This document shows, one piece after another, positions 33,647 through 39,077 of a DNA stretch of 39,077 nucleotides. A program made the position numbers and the translations under genes. The notes beneath the pieces were generated by a model. The model searched no databases, had not been told where the DNA came from, and worked only from the letters and a program-made list of their open reading frames with translations. Every line of letters begins with the position of its first letter. Position 1 is the stretch's first letter. The stretch is from Saprospiraceae bacterium. GTDB taxonomy: Bacteria; Bacteroidota; Bacteroidia; Chitinophagales; Saprospiraceae. The stretch covers positions 1 to 39,077 of the forward strand of contig JAGPCT010000035.1 in assembly GCA_018057925.1 (NCBI GenBank), given 5' to 3'.

Positions 33647-34711
33647 ATGCGATTTTACTTGTTGATGCTGATGATGTCAGTATGGTGTGTTTCAGGATGG
33701 TGCACCGAAGTTACCTTGAGTTGGGGCGTTGTTACTGTGGATTTGAAAGCCATCACCCCTAAAGAGTTTGTCGGAGTTTCTCAGGTTGAACAAAATAAAG
33801 CAGCCAACATTGGCAGAATTGATTTTCAATTGTATAAGGATCAGAAAAGTGTCAATCTTTTTAAAGAAAAACACCTTTTTTTGTTGAATAAAGAAGGGGT
33901 ACAGCGTGAATTGACTTTTAGGCCCAATTCCAACAGATTGACAGATAACGAATTTGGCGATATTGTCAATAAATTAGAAGTAGGAGATTCTTTTATATGT
34001 GTCCTAAAGGATGAAGACAATAATGACTATACGGTTGTAGTCAATGTCCAGCCCAATAGTTCCGGATACATACAGCCTCTTTTTATACCCATAGTCAATA
34101 GAAATCACCGATTTAAATACCAGTTGGTCACACGCTATGATGGTCACCAGATCTTGAAGATTGATACGACGCTTGAAGAGAATAAAAAAATTGTTGATGG
34201 TTACAAGCGTGTTCCTAAAGTTACTATTCAACATTATCCCAAATTTGAAACAGTTATTAATTATTTAGCGGAAAACGATTCTACGGTTGCCCTTGGTAAG
34301 CGCAACTTTGTCGTCCATCCGGTAAACAAGCCTACAGATGAATATTTATTGGTTACTACTGAACCCGGTGAAATCCTGAATGCCAATCAATTGACCCTTG
34401 ATTGGAATAAAATGGTTGCCAAGCCCGATAGTCCTATATTTGCTAAATCTTATCTTCAGAATATAACCAACCATTCGATCAATCTTTTTGCCGATGATAA
34501 AAGATATGACCTCGTTTCGATGCGGTGGACATACTTGGATGGTCGGAGTTTGAATAAAGCTTATTACTGGAAAAATGGTGAAACGTATCCGCTTGACCTA
34601 ATCAAAGAAATGAAGAATCCATTTTCTATTATGATAGACAGAATAGTGGTGAAAGACAGTCGATTGGGTTTTATCTATATTCCTCAAGCCTTTATTTTTA
34701 ATTTTCAATAG
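33647..34711 (+). CDS. Secreted protein of unknown function
   Basis: The 354-residue product has a signal peptide (about 1-19, cut near GWC) and is otherwise soluble, rich in beta-type segments. The last part (YYWKNGETYPLDLIKEM, FSIMIDRIVVKDSRLGFIYIP) recalls loosely the C-terminal domains of gliding-motility protein GldM, but this likeness is weak and no other motif supports it. No catalytic residues or repeats stand out. It lies 22 bases downstream of the small unknown gene and probably shares its transcript. Confidence 0.7.
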   Translation: MRFYLLMLMMSVWCVSGWCTEVTLSWGVVTVDLKAITPKEFVGVSQVEQNKAANIGRIDFQLYKDQKSVNLFKEKHLFLLNKEGVQRELTFRPNSNRLTDNEFGDIVNKLEVGDSFICVLKDEDNNDYTVVVNVQPNSSGYIQPLFIPIVNRNHRFKYQLVTRYDGHQILKIDTTLEENKKIVDGYKRVPKVTIQHYPKFETVINYLAENDSTVALGKRNFVVHPVNKPTDEYLLVTTEPGEILNANQLTLDWNKMVAKPDSPIFAKSYLQNITNHSINLFADDKRYDLVSMRWTYLDGRSLNKAYYWKNGETYPLDLIKEMKNPFSIMIDRIVVKDSRLGFIYIPQAFIFNFQ

Positions 34712-34742
34712 ATAATAGATTCTATAACTCTTTCTTTGTTAT

Positions 34743-34789
34743 ACTCTCGTCCGGCTTTGGAGAGTGGTGAATGTTTTTTTTAAAAACAT
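34743..34789 (+). terminator. Weak hairpins with T-run after the secreted-protein gene
   Basis: ACTCTC (34743-34748) pairs with GAGAGT (34760-34765), and after a short gap comes an eight-T run. That run is itself part of a small stem ATGTTTTT/AAAAACAT (34771-34789). Position and T-run fit a terminator; the stems are weak. Confidence 0.4.
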
Positions 34790-34854
34790 GCTTGTTTTGA
34801 TAGGCTCAGTGCTGAATTCATTGTGATTTAACTTTCCTAAGAAGTGAACTTTTT

Positions 34855-34862
34855 TATCTTTG
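34855..34862 (+). promoter_or_regulatory. Candidate -7 element of the aspartate kinase gene
   Basis: TATCTTTG matches TAnnTTTG and lies 33 bases before the ATG. No TTG is found at the right distance upstream. Confidence 0.4.
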
Positions 34863-34895
34863 CGTTTCGTTCATCAAACAAAGTCAACGAATTGA

Positions 34896-36188
34896 ATGAA
34901 AAAGAACATCCTTGTTTATAAATTTGGGGGAGCGTCCATCAAAGACGTGGAAGGTATCCGTAATGTTGCCGGTATTCTCAAGCAACATGCAGGGAAGAAA
35001 ATTGTGGTTGTGATATCAGCTTCAGGCAAAACAACCAACCACCTTGAAGTGGTGATGAATGCCCATTTTAATCAAACAGATGGAATAGAATCTGCCCTTG
35101 CGGTTGTTAAGGATCATCATAAGATGTTGATGGATGGGCTTTTTAGTCCGTATGATGCAATTTATGACGAAGTTGCTGCCCTTTATAGTGAAATTTCCTG
35201 GATAACAGCACAACCACGAAGTAAGGATTACGATTTTATATATGATCAATTGGTTAGTTTGGGGGAATTGTTATCCACACGGATTGTTGCAGCCTATCTC
35301 AATCGAAGTGGATTACACACCCAATGGATTGATGCCCGCTCTATTATAAGGACAGACGATACGTATCGGGAATCGCAGATAGATTGGGATGTAACTCAGG
35401 AGAAAATTGATGCATCCGTCAAGCCGATTTTAGAGCAAGGTGCCTTTGTGCTGACCCAGGGATTTATAGGAAGTACGGCTGACGGCAATACGACAACCTT
35501 AGGCAGAGAGGGATCTGATTTTACTGCCGCCATTCTTTCGTTTTGCTTGGACGCTGAAAAGATGATTATTTGGAAAGATGTAGAAGGCGTGCTTACAGGC
35601 GATCCGCGTCTTTTCAAAAATGTGCAGAAGTTACCGTGGCTCTCATACAAAGAAGCCATCGAAATGACGTATTACGGAGCTTCTGTGATACATCCAAAAA
35701 CAATTAAGCCGCTTCAAAATAAAAATATCCCACTCTACGTACAGTCATTTCTCCAACCGGATATTGATGGTACCTATATAGGACCTGATGTCGAAGAGCA
35801 TTATCCACCAATCGTTATTTTGGATAGAAATCAGACATTGTTACACATTGCTACCCGAGACTTTTCATTTGTAGTAGAACATCACATGGCAAGGCTTTTT
35901 AAAGTATTTGCCGACCTCCGGATATTTATTAATATGATGCGCAATACGGCAATATCGTTTACCGTGTGTGTGCCAAATATTCCGGATAGGATACAGCGTT
36001 TGAAAGAAATATTGGAAGACGAATATTCTGTTACAGTAGAGGAAGATCTTGAATTACTTACAATTAGGCATTATGAAGAAGAGGTGCTGAAAAGTATGAC
36101 GAAAGGCAAAATAATTTTAATGGAAGAAAGATTGCGAAATACTGTGCAGTTAGTAATAAAAGACATACCTTTAATCGAAAGAATTTGA
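34896..36188 (+). CDS. Aspartate kinase
   Basis: Phosphorylates aspartate, the first step toward lysine, threonine, methionine and diaminopimelate. At 430 residues it is monofunctional, with no homoserine dehydrogenase domain. The kinase core starts with YKFGGASIKD (Ala in place of the more usual Thr/Ser after GG) and includes TTLGREGSDFTAAIL, IWKDVEGVLTGDPR and EMTYYGASVIHPKTI. The C-terminal third carries ACT-type regulatory domains (LLHIATRDFSF, ISFTVCVPN), so end-product feedback is likely; which amino acid inhibits cannot be read. tRNA-Ala starts 6 bases after its stop. Confidence 0.94.
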   Translation: MKKNILVYKFGGASIKDVEGIRNVAGILKQHAGKKIVVVISASGKTTNHLEVVMNAHFNQTDGIESALAVVKDHHKMLMDGLFSPYDAIYDEVAALYSEISWITAQPRSKDYDFIYDQLVSLGELLSTRIVAAYLNRSGLHTQWIDARSIIRTDDTYRESQIDWDVTQEKIDASVKPILEQGAFVLTQGFIGSTADGNTTTLGREGSDFTAAILSFCLDAEKMIIWKDVEGVLTGDPRLFKNVQKLPWLSYKEAIEMTYYGASVIHPKTIKPLQNKNIPLYVQSFLQPDIDGTYIGPDVEEHYPPIVILDRNQTLLHIATRDFSFVVEHHMARLFKVFADLRIFINMMRNTAISFTVCVPNIPDRIQRLKEILEDEYSVTVEEDLELLTIRHYEEEVLKSMTKGKIILMEERLRNTVQLVIKDIPLIERI

Positions 36189-36194
36189 AAACAA

Positions 36195-36268
<74 letters not shown>

Positions 36269-36305
36269 CTTTGTTTGATAGCCTTCCTATAATTTAAATC
36301 CACTT

Positions 36306-36986
36306 TTACTTATCCTCTGATATCCCGCTACCTTGTGATTCAAAAATTGGCGATTGCTTTATTATGCCGTTTTCTAAGAGATATTGTAAAATATCCACGG
36401 TAACATTAAGGCGGTCATGAAGCAGAATTATGGAATGAGGATTCCAATATTTTTCAATTTTACGGATAGGGCGTTGTGGAACTTTTGCTAAGGTATCAAA
36501 AGTGCGTATATTCCATGCCATTGTCACTAATCCACTTTTACGAATGGCTTTTGCAATGGATGGATTGGTGATGCCAAAGGGAGGTCTATAATAAAGTACT
36601 TTTTTCCCGGTAATTTTCTCTAATAAAGCCGTTGTTGCAGTGATTTCGGAAAGATATTTTTTCCAACCATAGAAAGTAGAACGGATAGAATGGTAGAAAG
36701 TATGGTTGCCAATAAGGTGACCGGATTCAGCGATCCTTCTAACTATTTCCGGGTGGGCATCAGCGTTTTTCCCAATACAGAAAAAAATTGCTTTTATATG
36801 ATATTGGTCTAATAAGTCGAGGATGAGTGGGGTATATACCGGATGAGGACCGTCATCAAAGGTTAGTATGCCCGTATTAAAAGGACTTTGGGTTATTGAT
36901 TTTATAAATATTCCACTCCTGATACTTACTATTGCGAATGTAAATAGACTGATAATAAGGATCAAACCAAATAGTATCAACCACAT
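36306..36986 (-). CDS. Polysaccharide deacetylase (NodB-type), membrane anchored
   Basis: The 226-residue protein has an N-terminal membrane helix (about 1-22) and a NodB homology domain: motif 1 TFDDGPHP, motif 2 HLIGNHTFYHS (HxxxH metal site), motif 3 YYRPPFG, then VTMAWNIRTFD and ILLHDR. Such enzymes remove N- or O-acetyl groups from glycans such as peptidoglycan or poly-GlcNAc. It lies 4 bases after a ketosynthase-like gene, within an operon of the flexirubin/aryl-polyene kind, where deacetylase genes also occur. The true substrate is not evident. Confidence 0.9.
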   Translation of the reverse strand: MWLILFGLILIISLFTFAIVSIRSGIFIKSITQSPFNTGILTFDDGPHPVYTPLILDLLDQYHIKAIFFCIGKNADAHPEIVRRIAESGHLIGNHTFYHSIRSTFYGWKKYLSEITATTALLEKITGKKVLYYRPPFGITNPSIAKAIRKSGLVTMAWNIRTFDTLAKVPQRPIRKIEKYWNPHSIILLHDRLNVTVDILQYLLENGIIKQSPIFESQGSGISEDK

Positions 36987-36990
36987 GGAA

Positions 36991-37866
36991 TTATTTTTTC
37001 AATTGTATTAAAGAGGCATTTTCATTGTCGCCTGAGAGGCAGACAATATCAATGGGGGTATCGGTATCTTGCTTTAGAAAGTCGGCATATTGGCATGCAA
37101 TACAAAGACCAAATGCATCGTCAATCATACTCCTCGAGGTATGAATTAGGTCATGGTGATAAGGTGATGGAGAACATTTATAAGTAGGATGCGTATTGAT
37201 GATGTGGGTGGATGAACTCAATTGAGATAGATAGTTGTCAAGTATAGAGATTGGTATGATTGCAGTCGATACTATTTGGAGGATGCCGGGAGAATAAGTA
37301 TTGCTAAGTACAAAGGATGATGAGCCTTCTCCTTTTAGATTGGTCGTTGTAGAGAATGGCATCATTTGTATGATAGAAGCAATGTTTTCGGGCATTTCGT
37401 CTGTAGCTGTCACTAAAAAGGTATTGCCTTTCTTGAGCATTATTCTTGAAATGGCATCTTCTAATGCATCGAAGAATGAAAAAATGCGATTGCTCCAAGT
37501 CATGTTATAACCATGGTTACCGGTGATAATACCTAATGTTCCTGCGAGCGTGTTGTGTGTAGATTGAATGAAAGGAGTTGGAGTCAATAAGTTTTCTTTA
37601 CGTTCCACCAAATTGTTGAGAAAGGCGTATGTGTCATAGGTGCAGCCTAAAGAAGTGGCACAAATAATACCATCGATCTTGATGTTCCGTATAGCCAACA
37701 GTGAAGTGTATAATCCCATTTTAAGGATTTTGCTCAAACGGCGCATGGAGCGTGGATCTAAGACGGTCTCGTATTCCGGTTCCGGTTTAATATTTTCTTC
37801 AATAATTTCGCCATTGTGCAATGAATAACGGCTGATGGCATTATATTGAGCGATATAAATATCCAT
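36991..37866 (-). CDS. Ketosynthase-like protein lacking the catalytic Cys
   Basis: At 291 residues this matches the beta-ketoacyl synthase N-terminal-like group (Ketoacyl-synt_2). The stretch TPFIQSTHNTLAGTLGI aligns with the active-site region of ketosynthases, but the nucleophilic Cys is replaced (STHN in place of TACS). Chain-length-factor-like subunits and aryl-polyene or flexirubin proteins have this form. It is encoded 3 bases after the active FabF-like synthase, so the two may form a heterodimer. It is about 100 residues shorter than a full ketosynthase, lacking the C-terminal half domain with the paired His. That function is inferred. Confidence 0.8.
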   Translation of the reverse strand: MDIYIAQYNAISRYSLHNGEIIEENIKPEPEYETVLDPRSMRRLSKILKMGLYTSLLAIRNIKIDGIICATSLGCTYDTYAFLNNLVERKENLLTPTPFIQSTHNTLAGTLGIITGNHGYNMTWSNRIFSFFDALEDAISRIMLKKGNTFLVTATDEMPENIASIIQMMPFSTTTNLKGEGSSSFVLSNTYSPGILQIVSTAIIPISILDNYLSQLSSSTHIINTHPTYKCSPSPYHHDLIHTSRSMIDDAFGLCIACQYADFLKQDTDTPIDIVCLSGDNENASLIQLKK

Positions 37867-37869
37867 GAT

Positions 37870-39060
37870 TTAGGCTTTGCTGAAGATGAGGGATGAACAA
37901 TTGCCTCCAAAGCCTAAGGCATTAGACAATACATGTTGAACTTCTGTTGAATAGCATTCTGAAAACGATGCAAATCGATGGCCTTCTATCGCTTCACCAA
38001 ACCTCAGAGACGGATATACCTCATTGTATTGTAGTGATAAAACAGAAAAAATAGCTTCGACAGAGCCCGATGCAGCCAGGGTGTGGCCTGTATATGATTT
38101 GGTTGATGCGATGGGCGGCACCTTCTCGAAGACTTCTTGAACTGCATTGCCCTCAGACAGGTCGTTGTTGATAGTGCCGGTGCCGTGGGCATTGATATAA
38201 GAAATATCTTTCGGCTGCAATCCGGCATCCTCTAAGGCAGCACGCATTGCAAGCTGTGCTCCGATTCCAACCTCGCTGCTTGCAGTCTGATGATGTGAAT
38301 CATTGGTATTGCCATAACCACTTACATAACCAAGGATTGTTGCGCCTCTTTCTATTGCATTGGTTTCCGATTCCAAGGTGAGGAAGGCAGCCGCTTCGCC
38401 TAAGTTTAGGCCTCGACGTCTATTGTCCATTGGATTGGATAGGTCTTTATCTAAAATCATCAATGAGTTAAAGCCATTGAGGGTGAAGCGACATAGGGCA
38501 TCAGCACCTCCGGCAAGAGCATACATTGATTTGCCGGTTAAGATATCTTGTGCTGCTTTTCCAATACAATTGGCTGATGAAGAGCAGGCGGTAGATATAG
38601 CATATCTTCGGCCGGTGAAGCCATAGTAATCTCCCAGCAAGGAGGAACTTGCTCCACAGTCGTGGTATTGAAATCCGGCATAATCCACTTCATCCCTTTG
38701 AAGTCGGGATTCTACAAGATTTTCTGAAATATCAATGCCTCCAACCGTCGTTGCATAATACAAATCAATGTTCTTGTGTGCCAGTAAACCGGCTTGGTCT
38801 AATGCTTCTTCAATTGCAAAGGTGCTTAACAGAACAGATCGCGGTATGAATTTGGAGGTGAAGCGTGTTCCGGCTCTAAGTTCATCATTGGAACACTTTA
38901 TTTCACCAGCCGGCAAGATATCGCTTAATCTTGTTTGTAAAATGGAAATATTGCTAATACCATGGCGATTATCGTATAGGGAAGTATGATTGGCGACCAA
39001 TCCTTTGCCCAATGGCGAATATATTCCCATTCCTGTTATCACGACACGGTTTTTAGCCAT
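37870..39060 (-). CDS. FabF-like beta-ketoacyl-ACP synthase
   Basis: A condensing enzyme of fatty-acid or polyene synthesis, 396 residues. The catalytic Cys is C159 (STACSSSAN), with the two His at H292 (NAHGTGT) and H326 (KSYTGHTLAASG), and the Lys at K321. NRRGLNLGEAAAFLTLE is the other conserved block. It is the furthest upstream gene visible of a minus-strand operon with a Cys-less partner and a deacetylase. This points to aryl-polyene/flexirubin pigment or a secondary lipid rather than housekeeping FabF, which normally sits beside acpP. The ATG at 39060 is 17 bases from the window edge; further operon genes probably lie beyond. Confidence 0.92.
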   Translation of the reverse strand: MAKNRVVITGMGIYSPLGKGLVANHTSLYDNRHGISNISILQTRLSDILPAGEIKCSNDELRAGTRFTSKFIPRSVLLSTFAIEEALDQAGLLAHKNIDLYYATTVGGIDISENLVESRLQRDEVDYAGFQYHDCGASSSLLGDYYGFTGRRYAISTACSSSANCIGKAAQDILTGKSMYALAGGADALCRFTLNGFNSLMILDKDLSNPMDNRRRGLNLGEAAAFLTLESETNAIERGATILGYVSGYGNTNDSHHQTASSEVGIGAQLAMRAALEDAGLQPKDISYINAHGTGTINNDLSEGNAVQEVFEKVPPIASTKSYTGHTLAASGSVEAIFSVLSLQYNEVYPSLRFGEAIEGHRFASFSECYSTEVQHVLSNALGFGGNCSSLIFSKA

Positions 39061-39077
39061 GCATCCTATGTTTTTGG

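Noticed and set aside
34809-34820. TGCTGAATTCA resembling the end of the dispersed repeat
   Set aside because: Only about 11 bases match and nothing of the rest of the repeat is present, so it may be chance.

Overview
This is an AT-rich chromosomal window that reads as a member of the Bacteroidota. The gene families point there: DUF4783, DUF4407, a GYDIA-type GHMP kinase, Nfu with an N-terminal Nfu domain, an S46 dipeptidyl peptidase, and several lipoproteins. So does the recurring promoter -7 element TAnnTTTG, usually without a Shine-Dalgarno sequence. A mevalonate-pathway operon together with a flexirubin/aryl-polyene type ketosynthase pair fits Flavobacteriia or Saprospiria better than Bacteroidia, but family or genus cannot be fixed from the window. 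There is no prophage, complete insertion sequence, CRISPR array or rRNA operon. Most of the window is housekeeping and cell-envelope DNA.

Layout: 1-1046 holds a DUF4783 protein and one copy of a dispersed ~150-bp hairpin repeat. 1047-5645 (minus) holds formate-THF ligase and an exopolysaccharide pair (O-antigen ligase-like protein and Wzz-like protein). 5771-6688 is a XerD-type recombinase. 6802-11579 (minus) is a five-gene operon: type 2 IPP isomerase, HMG-CoA reductase, GHMP kinase, ferredoxin-NADP reductase-like flavoprotein, Nfu. 11845-14073 is an S46 peptidase divergent from a run of plus-strand genes at 14141-17786: PKD-cyclophilin lipoprotein, fatty acid desaturase, ROK/polyphosphate-glucokinase-like kinase, and RluB-type pseudouridine synthase. 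17971-20717 holds an Rpn-family nuclease, TadA, and a lipoprotein of unknown function flanked by two more copies of the repeat. 20718-25400 (minus) holds Pcm, an ECF sigma factor, a short-chain prenyl diphosphate synthase, two lipoproteins and a HAD hydrolase. A CAU-anticodon tRNA follows, then an HdrB-like and HdrC/cytochrome-b-like iron-sulfur pair, a PyrR-like phosphoribosyltransferase, a DUF4407 membrane protein and a PadR-PspC stress operon. 32844-34711 holds a YtxH protein and two proteins of unknown function. 34896-36268 holds aspartate kinase and tRNA-Ala(GGC). The right edge (minus) is the 3' end of a pigment-type operon: FabF-like ketosynthase, a ketosynthase-like protein without the catalytic Cys, and a polysaccharide deacetylase.

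The most unusual non-coding signal is the three-copy ~150-bp repeat, which has imperfect terminal inverted repeats and a long central hairpin, lies just 3' of genes, and brackets an uncharacterised lipoprotein. Other regulatory features worth attention are a 23-bp near-palindrome at the PadR promoter, two nearly superimposed opposing promoters at 14088-14127, an inverted repeat over the sigma-factor promoter, and a terminator hairpin placed directly against a start codon.
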